Source: Tetracladium setigerum | Taxonomy: Eukaryota; Ascomycota; Leotiomycetes; Helotiales | Assembly: GCA_031472005.1 (NCBI GenBank) | Contig: PZJY01000007.1 | Span: forward strand, 62,001 to 126,000 | Length of the DNA: 64,000 nt | Direction of reading: 5' to 3' | Shown here: positions 32,975 to 45,929 of the stretch, one piece after another | How positions within the stretch are numbered: position 1 is the stretch's first letter | Layout of the letters: every line of letters starts with the position of its first letter | Made by a program: the position numbers and the translations under genes | Notes under the pieces: model-generated | Databases searched by the model: none | What the model saw: only the letters and a program-made list of their open reading frames with translations | Told to the model about the DNA's origin: nothing

Positions 32975-33938
32975 TCAGCGCACTTTGGGTTTTCGAATGA
33001 TAACCTTCGATCCATCCAGCTGCCATCCAACACCCTGATCTGCTACCAAGGACGTCCAAGAGGAATTGGTGTACTGCTCCAGTGAAGGAAGATCAATGTT
33101 GAGATAGCTTCGACCTAAGCACTTCAAGGCCTGTCTCTTTACTCCGTCCTCTGCATACTCCATCAGCTTCGCCTTGTGTCCATCCACACTCCTTTTGACT
33201 CCCAAAATAAGTAGTAATTGTCGTGTGCTAAAGCGCGTAATATAGAATCCACTTTTGGATCGCGCAACCCATACTCCTGCCTGACCGAATACGCCCGAGT
33301 CAAATCATGCTGTCGACAAGCAAGATCTAATACCATGTATCCTGCGAACTCCTGCAACTCCGTATTTGAAAGCGGAAGAACGGTGTGCATGCGCTTGAGA
33401 AGGTGCAGAAGGGCTGGGTGGTAGGATTCCATGTGCTTGACAAGTATGGAGAGACGGATGCAAAAGATGTATGCTTGCACCGAGAATTCGTCTACCCTGT
33501 TTGATGCAACAATGCCTTCTCTCAGCTTCCTCATAGACATCATCAGCACCGAAAGATCATTCTGCGCGGTGGCATCTCCTCGTTTGGCGTTGTTCGAGGT
33601 GTGAACTGTGGTACTCGAACGCGGGGGAGCTGGAGCAGTGGTCGGAGCATCGTTCGAGATCTCGAGCTGCGCAAGTCGTCTTAGGAGCTCATCACCTCGT
33701 CCAGCATCAGAGCAGAAGGCCATGTATCGCTCAACAATCTTGGTGTAGTAGGCTTCTTGCGCTTTGTGATTGTGGAGTCTGTTCGAGAAATGTCAACAAG
33801 AGCCGCGGGTCAAGTTCCGCGCCAGTTGTACCTTTTGTCTCCTTTTGAAGGGAGTCCCATAGATTCTAGAGGATCGAGATTGACGGGTTTTAGGCGACTC
33901 CATGGCGCCGAGTTACCGCGTCCTCCACGCGTAGACAT
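32975..33938 (-). CDS. CSN8/PSMD8/eIF3K-domain protein, one frame break
   Basis: Exon 1 is 33938-33832 (MSTRGGRGNSAPW...) and exon 2 is 33778-32975, with a 53-nt intron (donor GTACAA, acceptor AACAG). The join reads KGDKR-LHNHKAQEAYYTKIVERYM, the characteristic start of this family, which combines an N-terminal extension with a helical PCI-associated domain shared by COP9 subunit 8, proteasome subunit Rpn12/PSMD8 and eIF3k. The frame changes after ALAHDNYYLFW; one extra base at the G run (CCC 33201-33203 on plus) gives GVKRSVDGHKAKLMEYAEDG and the normal end GSKVIIRKPK. With it the total is 303 aa; the exon sum is otherwise one short of a multiple of three. The domain is usually a scaffold in SAC3-like, signalosome or lid-type complexes; the partner is unknown here. 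Confidence 0.82.
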
Positions 33939-34534
33939 CGTTGGTGAAGATGGGAGGGTGGTGATGTTGCTTTGTTGACTTTGTTGACTTTGCAACTACT
34001 GTGGCATTCCGTGCACACGACGTAACCAGGAGAAGGGAAGGGGTCTGGGGCTTGGCAGCCGCCTGGGCTCGGGGAGCCGCCAAATTTAGACTTCATCGTG
34101 CATTCAAGGTAAGACAAGATCTTGCTGGTAAAAAACTTCAAGTTTTCCTTGCTTCTGTTCACGCGTTTGAATCTCCATCTTTCTCATCCACGATCCATGA
34201 TCTACCTCAACAATGCTTGTGGAATACCTCGGCTTGGACCTGTGGGAGGGGCTGTGATATTGTCAATTTGCGCAACCGCTAGTAGTAATCGCTTGCACGA
34301 GGGATCTTTCAGGGGTCGCTTCTCAACAAATCTCATAGACCAGCCCGCTGCTCAAAAGGAGGGCTTTCTCATCATGACTTACTGTACTTTCCTTCAACCA
34401 CAACCTCCATAGATCTTCCGTGTAGCATACATCGTATTGTCTTTTCGGTATCCATCAATCCCTTTCTCAAGTAAATTTCACATCTGACATTGGCTTCCCA
34501 GACACAATCACCCCACCAAGTCACCCACCTTGAG
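33939..34534. other. Divergent promoter region
   Basis: About 600 bp between the CSN8-like gene (minus) and the PAQR gene (plus). A TACTGTAC motif lies at 34380-34387. No coding signal. Confidence 0.45.
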
Positions 34535-35562
34535 ATGTCTACAGGTACGAGAAAGAGAAGACCATCTACGGTCGAGGTGGTTTTCGAAGAGGTCAAGAAG
34601 CTGGAGAAGCGAGTTGAAAACGCCTTGACTGTCGCCTGGGATGAACTACCATCATGGCAGCAAGACAACCAATACATCCAAACTGGGTATCGACCAGCAT
34701 CTGGCTCTTTTCGGAAGTCCTTCGCAAGTCTCGGATATCTTCACAATGAATCCGTCAACATATATTCTCACTTCCTGCCTTCCATCGGCTTCGTGATCGT
34801 AGGTATCCTACTCTACCAAGGGGTCGCAACACGATACGACACAGCTACAGATTCAGATCTCATTGCGTTTGGGTGCTTCTTTGCTGGAGCGGCGATATGC
34901 CTCGGCATGTCCGGAACGTACCATACTATCTCGAATCACTCCCATCTAGCTGCCAGGTTTGGCAATAAGCTTGATTACGTTGGCATTATCTTCATGATCA
35001 CTGGGAGTTTTATTCCCAGCATTTTCTATGGCTTTTACTGCCATCCTCATTTGCAGGAGATTTACTGGACCATGGTAGGAAATCTCTAGCTCGCGCAATT
35101 TTCAGCACGATACTGATGTCTTTAGATCTGCTCTATCGGTGTGGCATGCGCTGCCGTTTCGATATTCGAAAGGTTCAGGACCCCAGCCTGGAGACCGTAT
35201 CGAGCAGGGATGTTTGTTACCATGGGACTTTCTGCGGTCGTGCCAGTTCTTCATGGCGTGCAATTGTATGGAATTGCGGACATGAGAGACCGGATAGGAC
35301 TCTTCTGGATGCTTTTGCAGGGATTTTTCTATATTCTTGGTGCTGGGCTTTATGCCGTAAGTTGAACTTGGGTAGATTTTGGTATACTTGCTGACCATGA
35401 CAGTCTCGCTGGCCAGAGAGAAACTCTCCAGGCACATATGACATCTGGGGCAGTTCCCACCAAATATTTCATATCTTGGTAGTGATGGCAGCTGCATCTC
35501 ATTTGTATGGCCTGATGGTTGCTTTTGATTACCATCATGCAGTCCCGGGAGTGAAGTGTTAA
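34535..35562 (+). CDS. PAQR/hemolysin-III family membrane receptor
   Basis: Exons 34535-35074, 35126-35356 and 35404-35562, all phase 0, 309 aa. The first ATG of the frame is 34535 (MSTGTRKRRPS). The cytosolic N-terminus contains ELPSWQQDNQYIQTGYRP and SFASLGYLHNESVNIYSHFLP, the hallmark PAQR entry block. Seven hydrophobic segments follow, with the conserved Ser-His pair in SGTYHTISNHS, an Asp in KLDYVGI, and a closing HxxxH block (SHQIFHILVVMAAASH). These residues form the zinc site of adiponectin-receptor-type proteins, which act as ceramidase-like hydrolases. Fungal homologues (yeast Izh family) affect zinc and sterol/lipid homeostasis. There is no frame break. It is the first of three plus-strand genes in a row. 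Confidence 0.92.
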
Positions 35563-36153
35563 GAGATTTCCGAAGTCTGGTTTTCAAACTTTCAAAGCGA
35601 GGAGATTTCATTGAGAAAGCTGGCTGTTGGGATATTTGTTTTAGCTGAGCAATGAGTTGTGTAGAGGATAAAGAGAGGCATGAGATGATTGCGAAGAGAA
35701 TACCCAAGCTAGCGAGCTGATAGACGAGAGAATGTAGACTCTGAGTGGCTGTGGATAGTGTTGACGCGAAGAAACGAAAAGAGGCTAATGTCTAATAATG
35801 AACAACAAACGTATGCAAAGGCCGAAAGGCTAGATTTCACACAACACTAACTGTTCTTTTCATGTATATTTTCTGTTCTGTGACTTTTTGCTGCGGCTTT
35901 GATATCATCTATTCTTGGTTTCGTTCAAGTTGTTGAGGCGAGAGCCAGCTGATTTGGACCCGCCATGACACAATCTCTTTGAGCCTCGGCTTCCAGCCGG
36001 CAAAGGTGCTCGAAATCCGGGCACAAGCTCTTCTCCACAAATCGCAAGGAGCACAAACAACAGCTCTCCCCGCATCCAGATGTCTTTATCTTCGCCGCCT
36101 GGAGGTTCAATGTCTCTCTCATACAGCTGATCATCCAATTCTTCTACTTCATC
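35563..36153. other. Intergenic between PAQR and SDR genes
   Basis: 3' flank of one plus-strand gene and promoter of the next. Minus-strand ORFs here are shadows. Confidence 0.5.
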
Positions 36154-37254
36154 ATGGCATCACGAATCGCGCAGATCTCTGGTCACCTCAACTACCCCAA
36201 GGGCTTGCTGGCCGGGCAAGTTGCCATCATCACGGGTTCGGGGCAAGGCATTGGAGCAGAGACAGCAAGGTTGTTCGCGAATGAGGGCGCAAAGGTTGTG
36301 GTGTCTGATATTGATGGAGGTAAGACAAAGCTCTCGTCTATCCGTGAGAGGAGTGGGAGGCTCTGTAGAGCCCATTGATGCTCATCTCAAGCTCCCTACT
36401 ATTCTGACGGATATCCAATTGTTCTTGTCGCATAACTTACTAATTCATCATTAGCCAAAGCACAACAGGTCGCAGACAACATCAATGCCTCTGGAGGAAG
36501 CGCCATCGCCGTCGCAGGCGACATGCTCGACTCGGAGTATATCAAGACATTGGTGAAGAAGGCTGCAGAGTTCGGAAATGGGAAGATCCATATAATTGTG
36601 AACAATGCTGGGTATGGTTCCTTGCCCGTGGAGCTTGACCCTTGCTGAAGTGTCTGCAGATACACCTGGGATGGAGTAATTCACAAAGTAAGGCAGCTCG
36701 TTTTTTATGTGTTGAAAGACTGCTAAAGGTACAACTCACAGATGTCCGACAAACAATGGGACAACATTATTGCGCTCCACAACACCGCGCCGTTCCGCCT
36801 CGTTCGCGAAGCAGCGCCCTTCTTCCGAGTAACAGATGGCGAACCACGTTGCATTATCAACATCTCCTCAACCTCTGGCGTACACGGAAATGCAGGCCAA
36901 GCAAACTATGGCCTGGCAAAGTCTGGAATCAATGGTCTTACCAAAGTCATCGCGAAGGAGTGGGGTCCAAAGTTTGGAGTCAGGGCAAATTCTATTGCTT
37001 TCGGACATATCTCCACACGACTGACTGCGGAGAAAGAGGCCGGCGCTTTTGTTACGACACCAGACGGAGAGAAGATTGCTCTGGGTATACCAAAGGGCCA
37101 GGGGAGCCAAGGGAAAGACGCACTGTTGGACATACCTCTGAGAAGACCTGGAACTGCGACCGAGGCTGCAAGTAGTATTTTGGCAGCTGCAAGTCCTCTT
37201 TTCGGATATGTCACCGGGCAGGTGATTATGGTTACAGGTGGGAGAAACATGTAG
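36154..37254 (+). CDS. Classical short-chain dehydrogenase/reductase
   Basis: Four exons: 36154-36319, 36455-36611, 36660-36687 (a 28-nt microexon), 36742-37254; 287 aa. Cofactor motif TGSGQGIG is at residues 27-34, NNAG near 106-109, the catalytic Ser in ISSTSG near 159, and Tyr173/Lys177 in YGLAK. This is a complete classical SDR active site of the FabG/3-oxoacyl-ACP-reductase type. The acidic VSDID after strand 2 points to NAD(H) rather than NADP(H), which is a family rule and not proof. The substrate cannot be read from sequence. The C-terminus GGRNM carries no peroxisomal signal. The exon phases (1, 2, 0) all close correctly. Confidence 0.93.
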
Positions 37255-38212
37255 AAGAAGGGTGTGGCCGGTTAAAATTATTGGGTGCTACGCCGTGTGA
37301 GTGCTTGGGACTTGGGCGACATTTGGAAGTACCACAATGATGATTCTGGGAAGAAGACGCGCAGAGAGCCCGGCGTTTTTGCACTTGGGTACTTGTCCAA
37401 GTAGTGACACATCATTACTAGCAAAGTTGTCTAGGAGAGAAGTATTAATTATTCTTCGCATCTGAATCCTGCAAGATATGCTTTCCTTATTGCATAAGCG
37501 CCATTAGCACATGCGCTTCATTCCATCCTATCACGTTCCAATGATCCAAGTTTACTAGCATTATCCACACTCTATTTCACGTTTTGCTGTGCCAGCAAGT
37601 CGACAAGAGGTGTGCAAGTACAGCATCTTGGCCTCTGCGCGTATGGATGATTCAGGATTTCGATGCTTTTGATTTGTGTTGGTTGAGGCCAAGGTCACAT
37701 TATTGGAACATTTGATGTGTTTGTGTAACCAAAGGCTGTCAAATCACCACTACAACTCGACCATGCCTCGACGGCCCCTTCCTTCATTCCCGAGTTTTCT
37801 ATTCGTCCAAGAGCAAAGACTCCCAGCACTTCAATGTACCCTGTACTATTTAATTCTAGTCGAAAACCTGGCGAAAGATGTTATTGGTGAGATGAACCCA
37901 AGTTTCCGGGTTGTCCAATAGAAAGCTTACCAGTGGGAAGCGAATGCGGCATCTGCCGACCGAAAGATGCCTCACGCAAGCCGAGTTGTTGATGTCAAGG
38001 CCGGTGACAGTCTTAGACGGGATCCCGAGTGGTGTAGTGAATAATGCTGGCGGTGTTGGTGTTTCGATCATTGAAGGGTGGTTGGATGGAGGGGGAAGTG
38101 AGGAGATAAGAGGCGTGAATAAAGGGAAATTTCCCTCTCCCTTTGTTCGCGAGCATTAGCGACCATCTGGAAGTCCCAGAGACAGAGAGCTCAAGCAAAC
38201 TTTCTGTCAATC
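37255..38212. other. Intergenic, nothing recognised
   Basis: Spacer between SDR and methyltransferase genes. A possible 71-codon minus-strand ORF near 37856-38071 has no recognisable product. Confidence 0.5.
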
Positions 38213-39537
38213 ATGGCAACAGAAAAGGAAGCAACTCCTTCAGTATCAGGAGCATCATATGTCACAACTTTAATATCTACACCGGGACAATATACTCCTT
38301 CTCAAGTTGATGCAAGTACGATCCAACCACTCTGGACAAGTTGTTAATCCTCTTACAGTCGGACGATGAATTTGAATCGATCCCTTTCCCTTTACCCTCG
38401 ATCTCTGCCTCCACAGACTCATCACTCGGAATCTCCATATCAAGCAGAAACACATCCCTCAAATCCTTTGCCGAACAATACCCATACGATCACGGTCGTC
38501 GCTACCATGCCTTCAAAGCAGGTGCATATCTCCTTCCCAACGATCAACAGGAACAAGAACGGATGAATTTATTACATCACGTGTGGAAAATGGTGCGAGG
38601 TGACGAGTTGATCAGTGAGCCTGTGAAAGAAGGTTTGGCGAGAAAGGAGGGTGGTGTCCACAGGGCATTGGATCTTGGGACTGGAACTGGGATATGGGCT
38701 ATGGATTTTGCTGATGAGTGGGTGGACAAGGGATGTGTCGTTGTGGGAAATGATTTAAGTCCGATACAGCCTCGTGTAAGTAATACATCATCCATCGTCT
38801 TCTGGGAAAACCATGTAAGGGCTCATGGCTAACAATTTGATACAGTGGGTTCCTCCAAACTGCACATTCTTCGTTGATGATGTAGAAAGCGACTGGACTT
38901 ACGACGAAGCCGAGTCATTCGATTTCATCCACGCTCGTAACTTAGCGGGAAGCATTTCCTCCTGGTCCAGAATCGCGTCTTCTATTTTCCATCATCTTGA
39001 GCCTGGCGGATGGCTGGAAATGCAGGAGTGTGAAGCCGAAATATTCTCGGCTGACGACCTGAATATGGATAAAGCGCCAACTGTGCGGGAGTGGGTGAAG
39101 CTGATCAGGCAGGCGAGTGCAATGTTTGGGAAAATATATGATGTTGTGGATGGGTTGGAGGACGCGTTGAAGACTCAAGGATTTATAGATGTAGGGAGGG
39201 ATGTTTATGAGGTAGGTCGCTGAATTCTTGGATCATCACGATTTTCTATTTCTTACTCGTCACGAGAAGATGGTATGCTAACACCAGCAAGGTACCAATA
39301 GGATCTTGGACCACGGACGACGCCCTCAACAAAGTAGGTCGAATTTACCGTGTTAGTATCGTCGACTTGGTGGAACCCTACACACTTGCATTGCTCACTC
39401 GCGTGCTGAACTGGTCTTTCATCGAGACTCAAGCTTTGATCAGTGCTGTCCAATTGGAGTTGGAAGATGTGGAGTTGAGGCTGTTTTGTAGATTTCATTT
39501 CGTTTATGGGAAGAAGCCCGAGGAAATCGTTTCTTGA
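38213..39537 (+). CDS. LaeA-like SAM-dependent methyltransferase
   Basis: Exons 38213-38305, 38359-38775, 38846-39211 and 39292-39537; 373 aa. SAM motif I is RALDLGTGTGIWAMDFADE (residues about 133-151). It is followed by the acidic loop of GNDLSPIQP, the typical LaeA-like WVPPNCTFFVDDVES, FDFIHARNL, and LEPGGWLEMQE. The upstream block YPYDHGRRYHAF is also typical of the family. LaeA-like enzymes act in the nucleus or cytosol on unknown substrates; some control secondary metabolism, but most paralogues are uncharacterised. The first intron is awkward: the consensus donor GTACGA at 38316 breaks the frame, whereas the weaker GTTGAT at 38306 gives a 53-nt intron in frame. I used the latter. A base error near the exon 1 end is an alternative. 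Confidence 0.88.
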
Positions 39538-41040
39538 TGTGAGATTCTGTGGCGTTGATGATTTTGGGTAGTGGGAATTCGGTGGATGGACACAAATATG
39601 CTTACAGTGTCCCGTGGAGTTTTGCCTGGTTTCTATGTACTGTATTTCCTTTTGAGATGCGCCTTACTTGAATCCACCAAGGTCATAATTGTACCTATCT
39701 TTATTTGCTTACACCTAAGTGATTTAGGTGGAAGTTATGGGAAAGAGGGGAGTGGTGAGCAGTGACTTCTGCTTTTAGTGGCAGGATTTTTGAGCCTTTT
39801 CGAATCTCCAAATTCCACTTCAAATATGATCAACGAGTTGACTTTCAACTTCTTCGCCGGCGAAAGCCATGATTTATAAGTGCCATAAACTTATGAACTA
39901 TAAAGTCTGACAGTAAAGCTCTGAAACAAGTACTGGAAGAGATTCTCTTGTGCTCCTCGCGTCTCCAAGATCTCTCTTCACTTATATTAGAGCTATATGT
40001 TTGACATTAAGCAATTTTCCTCAATCTAACCCTCCGCTTATTCTGTCGCCTAAGAGATGTCTGCTACGCAAAGTTAAATGGAAAGTTTAGGAAAAGGATC
40101 TGGTCACAGCAGTAGTATCAATGTTGACTGTAAACATTGTGGTTACGTCAACACCATACTTCATAGTAATAATCGAAATCTACCGCGAATGAGTAGGTAC
40201 TCATAGCTTCCGTTCGGCATCCTACAAAGGAGATATATCTCTATTGTCAAACTTGTTGACCCATCGAATGAGGAAAATAGCCATCACCAGCGTGAATCGA
40301 GACGAAGAAGTAAAACGTGGAGGGACGGGCGAAAAATCCACCCAACTACCCATTCTTCCACCCGCCTTACCTCAGCCGTTTAAATTCGCATCCATATGTC
40401 CAATCGAAATCTGCAAGGATCACTTGGTTGCTCCGGACTGGCTGACAAGGACTCGAAGAGCTCAGCTATTTAAGACCTTAAAGGGTAGGTTGGTTGGTGG
40501 AAGAACCATCGGCTTTTCTTTCCAGCGCAGTGATTTTTGCAGGGCACGCGAAAATGCCCTAGATCCGTCGCTATCCTGAGATAGGCTGCTGATTCGCATT
40601 GCAGATTTCGAGGAATGTGGAGATTTGATTGTTTTCGAAGACGTGATATTGTAGACAACACTCAACAGGTAGGTAGCCAAGGAAGATGGGAACAGTGGAA
40701 GTGAGGAGTTCCAAGAGCTGCGGGCTCAAGGCACAGCACAGCAGTGGCAGGGCTGCTGCGACTGCGACAGTGGCCTTCCGCTTTCGGCGATGCCAACACT
40801 ACGAGCAAATGAACCAAACGATATTTCAACGTCAATCAAAGAAAATCACGAAAAATCATCATCATAAACTGTCACTAATAAAGGATGCTTTCCCACATCA
40901 GGCATCGGGAAAAAAAATCGAAAACAAAGTCCATTATGTTACCTCCTACACTACAAAATCGTGGAGCGCATATATACTGAGTAGACCCAGGTATTCCAAA
41001 CTGCAGCAGAAGAAGAAAATAATCAACAGCGCGTGGCTTA
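39538..41040. other. Convergent intergenic region, no gene recognised
   Basis: 3' flanks of the methyltransferase (plus) and permease (minus). The ORFs at 40244-40579 and 40686-41084 show no family features. Confidence 0.5.
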
Positions 41041-43165
41041 TTAAAAGATCTTTGTCAGGATCTTCTTCCACTTTGGATAAGTAGCATACTCGGCACGATA
41101 GGCATTGATGACGTCCCAATCATGTTCACGTCGTCCCGTATCAACATCGATCTGATCGAGGCGCAGAACACCCTGTCTCTTCCAGAAATACCCAACAGCC
41201 CAGAAAAAGAGAACGACAGGGAGCGCGAGGTATTGCTTGAAGAAATACTCGGCCGTCGCATAACCACTCTTCCCAGGCGGGAGGATGGCAGTGATGAGTT
41301 GAGCAGTCAAGCAAACCACAACGAGGACTAGACCGATCCACGAGCCAGTGACGCCGAAGATGGCTTGGAAGGGAAGTTCGTCCAACGTGTGACCTTGATG
41401 TTTCCAGGCAGCGCGGAAACGGATGTGTGCCACGCAGATAGAACCCCAGGTAAAGAGAGCGGCGAGACCAGAAAGCGCCAGGAGCCAATCGAAGACTACA
41501 CCGCCAGAGGATGCGAGCGTAACGTAAGCGAGTCCGCCAAACGCAAGATTGAGAGCAACAGATGGAAGTGGTCGACCGGATTTATCGATATAGGCGAAGA
41601 TCTTTGGTGCGTATCCTTGCTGCGCGAGAGCAGTCAACGTACGACTACCGCCATAAACACAGGAAACACCAATCGAGATGACGGAAACGAGAATGACAAC
41701 GTTCATGAAGCTGTCGAATCCTTTCAAGCCAGCGTCTTTTCCAGCCAAAACGAAGGGAGATGTTCCGTCCGCGTAGGGGTTTGCGGAGTTGAGTAATCTG
41801 CCATCTTTGGAGCTGATAAGGAGGCCGACCATGGTAAGTCCGAGGATATAGAACCTGCTCTCAAGTTAGTTTGAAGAATTGAATGGGGTCATAGGAAACA
41901 TACAGAGTAATACGCCAGAACACCTGCTTGATTGCACCTGGCAATTCCTTTGCGGGATTTCGAGCTTCTGCCGCAGCCAAACCAACTAATTCGGTACCAG
42001 CAAATGCGAATGCAGCAGTGACGAAGACGGAGCAGAAACCACGGAATCCTGGAGAATGTCAGTTAGTGGTCTAGAGTGAGCGGGCAATACTCGAGAATAG
42101 GATCTTCGTACCATTTTGGAAGGCGCCGGGATCATACCTATGAAAGAAGTGTCAGCAACAGTTTTGAACAATTTGATCGTTTGTTTGCGCTCGAGTTCGC
42201 CAGATCGATCACGCGACCTCTCAAACTCAAGCACAATTGTCCAGACTGGGAGGAATTACGAACCACAACCGTGCACCCCAATAGCTTCCGTACTTTCCAG
42301 AGCTGGGGCCTCCGCCGCAGATCAGGATGACTGCGATTATCATAAAGATGATGGTGGCGGCAAGCTTGAACGCAGAAGAGACAAACTCCTCCTCCGCATA
42401 TCCGAGCGTCCCGAAGACATTGACGAAGATGATGAAGACCCAGAATATGGTAATCCACACAGCCACACTTATGTCCTTATTCCAGTATTGTACGGTGAAG
42501 GACACAACGGTCAATTCGAGAGGCAACACGATAATCCATTGGAAGACCTTGGAGAATGTCAGCGATTTTCGCTTTCGCATACTCGGCTCGGCACAGAAGA
42601 ATACTCACATAATTCCAACCCATCGCAAAGCCCCAGGATGGATCAATGAAGCGGATAGAATAAGTATAGAAGCCACCAGAGACGGGATACATGACAGCAA
42701 GCTCTCCTAAGGCGTAAACGACATTGAAGATCATGACACCGGTGATGAGGAAACAGATGAGAACAGATCCGGGACCACCGCGCGTGAGGGCACTACCTGA
42801 ACCAACGAAGAAACCAGCACCGATGGAACCACCAATGGCAATCATTTGAAGATGGCGACCTTTCATGGAGCGATCAAGTTCGGGCTCACCAGTTCCCCAG
42901 TCACCTGTGTTTTTGTTAACAAACGAGACGTACACGTGCGACAGACCAAAGGTAGCTTACGTCTTGTAAAACTGCGCAAATTCAGACCATTTCTGGTCAT
43001 GAAATCCAACTCTCGGAAGTCTTCAGGAACACCATCGACTCCAGGTTGTCTGGCAGCGCCAATGGTACCGCCAGGTGGAATTGCCTTCTCATGGTCATGA
43101 TGATGAGGAATGGCTTCCTTATCGCTGCCATTTGACGGCGTATCGACGTGATGTTCTTTACTCAT
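41041..43165 (-). CDS. Fungal amino acid permease (AAT/APC family)
   Basis: Six exons on the minus strand: 43165-42961, 42904-42609, 42547-42264, 42137-42112 (a 26-nt microexon), 42048-41904, 41854-41041; 589 aa. The N-terminal tail is His/Gly-rich and cytosolic. TM1 has the family signature RHLQMIAIGGSIGAGFFVGSG. Later blocks include ELAVMYPVSGGFYTYS, the TM6 region FAFAGTELVGLAAAEARNP, and the loop GGSRTLTALAQQGYAPK. About twelve hydrophobic segments are present. These proton symporters import amino acids across the plasma membrane. The microexon encodes the junction WYDPGAFQNG, which matches the family and confirms the weak GTTCGT donor before it. There is no frame break. Transport range cannot be told from sequence; a general permease is likely. 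Confidence 0.93.
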
Positions 43166-45929
43166 TGTGAAGTATATTCAGACAGGGCAATTAATTGGGT
43201 TGAGAATTTGAAAGGGGTAACAGAATCAGACAATTCTGTGTTTTTGCGCCGTTGTTGCGAAAAGACACAGTTTATCTCCTCCAGAACAAAGGAAGGCTGA
43301 AGAGGGATTTGATTTTGGGGAAGCTATGAGCACGAGGGTGCGCCCGCCATCTTGTACCCAGGAGCTCACGAGACGGAACACAGACAGGACTTAGCGCGAG
43401 CCAACAGGAGGAAAGTCCACATGGCGATCCCCAATGTATGGCGGAAGGGGAAAAGGCGAGAGAGGTGGTGGGCACACATTGGTAGGTAAGTGGCAAGGAG
43501 GGAGGGAGGGCTACTAGCTAGCTAGTCGCAAGTTTTTACCCCACCGATGAAGCTTGCAGGCTGGCTTAATTTCGGTGACGCCGTCGAGTATCAGAGATAC
43601 AAGATAGCAGATAATGGAACACAAACGATAGATAGCTGTGCATTTGTTGATATCTATATTTCAAGCTTCCTTTAGTGTGTTGTATATACGCTCATTCGTG
43701 CACGGCAAAGATAGGTGAATCTTAGGCACAGCTAGAAGTTGTAGCGATGATGGTATTGTAGCTCTGCAACGAATAGCCTGTCTGTGCTTGTTCGTGTACG
43801 GTAAGATAGGTAGGTACCGTACCGTACTTTGTTCCACCACCCACATGGTTTTACTCCATGTTTTTTCATTTTATGAAATTGTTACGAAAGAGTGACATTA
43901 AGCTCTTCCGACCCAGCAAAACAAAAGCTTGAGTGAGCAATGCCAAGGTCCGCCTCGCATCCGTTAGCTCCTTGTTATCACCAACCCCGTGAGCCTGTGC
44001 CCATTCCCCCGCACTCTCTGACTTCCCGACTTCTCTCGCTTCGCTATCAACCCATAGAAACTACGGATACAACGAAAAAATGTGTGTGATAAGCAGAACA
44101 AGGTTTGAGATTTCCACAAATCCCGAGAATCTTCCTGTGTTTCCTGTGCGCTGGTTGGCTACATGGGAAGTCCGGCTTGCGTGGGAAGATTCGTAATTGG
44201 CGAATCGCAAGCTCCATCCAACCTCCACTTACCTCACCAAAAGCTCCGTCTTTCGCATATCTGCTGTATTGTATCTCGCACATTAAGTAATAGAGTTTGG
44301 TCTCATCTTGGGGAAGTTGTGCGCCGGCCGTCCTGGAAAGGAATGGATTTCGTCCAAAGGCCCACCCCCGGATACGATAGCAGTTTTAGATGTAGACCAG
44401 TCAAGGCAGCAGCATTATTACATACAAAGCCGCTCGGGTTAATGCTAAGTTTTTTTATACAGTAACAGTACTATACACAGTGAACAGGAAGGAGATGGAA
44501 AGGTTTCCGATAAGTGGTGGATCCTTGGCGCCAAGATTAATCTAGTTCTACCTCTTGAGTTAGTAGGAATAGCATCCCATCCGTCCTGCCTCGGCAACGG
44601 AATTAGAGCGCGCCCTCATCTCAGTGGATTGTTCTTGTGCCTTCCCGCCTTCATAGTTTTTGGACGCTTGTCAAAGGCTGATGGTCTTTAGCTGGACAAG
44701 CAGTTCGTTGCGCTGACAATAGCAAGATCTTACCTTGGCACGAATTACCTAGAACTCGTCCTAAATAATACACTTGTGATTTATGAGTGTATGCTCAGAT
44801 TCACCTCTTCTTCTGCGTACGCCATTCTCGAGCATTTGTTTGCGAGACTATGATAAGTGAAGTAGTTCTAAACGGCAGCAGCGAAGTATTGATAATCAAT
44901 GCTACTTGGTCTCTTTAAGGATTCTCCTTCCCTTTGCGCGCTGTTTTGTCGCCTTGCTTCCTGGCATGAGGAGGAGATCTGGGGGATTTACTTTTACTTG
45001 ATTGTGGGACGACTCATTGGCATTGTGAATTTCGTTGATATTAGCAACTCGGATGAGTTGCTAATACAACTGACATATGGCCTTACTGAATCAAATAACA
45101 TAAATCAAAGTAAATACCTAGTATGAAAAAAAGGAACAAGCGCCGTTATCATCGCGAAGGAATTTTCTTCACCTCCTCAATTCAGACATCCCCATGCACT
45201 CGATTGATTTTATTTAATTTCATATTCATTTTCATTATTTTTTTTCGCTCGTTTTTCCCCCGCCAAGTCACCGCTTTCTAAAGACTAGACTACTTGGCTG
45301 ATAAATAAGTAAATAATAATAATAATAATAATCATAGCAAACTCCATCGCTCAAATGCATCCCATCACGCCTCTACAGAACCACGGAAATTTTCCTAAGT
45401 ATAATGTGTAGCATCAACCCTTTATCAATCCATCCATAAACGTCCATCCGTGAATGCGAAGGTATGGTATGGAAGGGGGGGAAGAAAAAGCTCAGTCGCT
45501 GCCCAAATCAAACTCATTTCCTGCTTGAAAACTCCCCATGCTGATGTCATTGATGGTATATTCTATTTTGTGTGTATTCGTACTCGTACAATTGTTGTTT
45601 TCTTTCTTTCTTTCCTCTTCAAAGTCCCCAATCCTTTGAGAATGCCATGCCAAGCAAAGCAATCATGTGAAGATGAGTGATGTTGAAAGAGTCGTTGTTG
45701 TAATTGTTGACGTCTGGTAGCTATGCTCGGCCTCCCGAAGGGCATGTGAGAACGGGTTGAAAGAGTGGGACAGGAAGAGGCGTAATTATAATGTTGACAT
45801 TTCGTTGTGAGGAAGGACGTGGGGAGATTGTGGAGGCGTAGGGCGAAATATTTGCGTTGGAGACAAAAGCTCAGAGCCAAGACTTTAAGGTGTCGAGCTC
45901 AAGGCTCAACCACTCATAGATTCGACACC
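43166..45929. other. 2.8-kb intergenic region
   Basis: Permease promoter side and 3' flank of the zinc-finger gene. Holds AATA/ATA repeats at 45312-45333. ORFs near 44163-44465 and 44899-45126 are not recognisable. Confidence 0.5.

Noticed and set aside
35102..35707. 201-codon minus-strand ORF opposite the PAQR gene
   Set aside because: Antisense to conserved exons 2 and 3 of the PAQR gene.
36154..39537. Secondary-metabolite cluster made of SDR plus LaeA-like methyltransferase
   Set aside because: No polyketide synthase, peptide synthetase or terpene synthase is nearby, and the neighbours are housekeeping types.
42116..42649. 177-codon plus-strand ORF opposite the permease
   Set aside because: Shadow of permease exons and introns; the minus strand carries the conserved protein.
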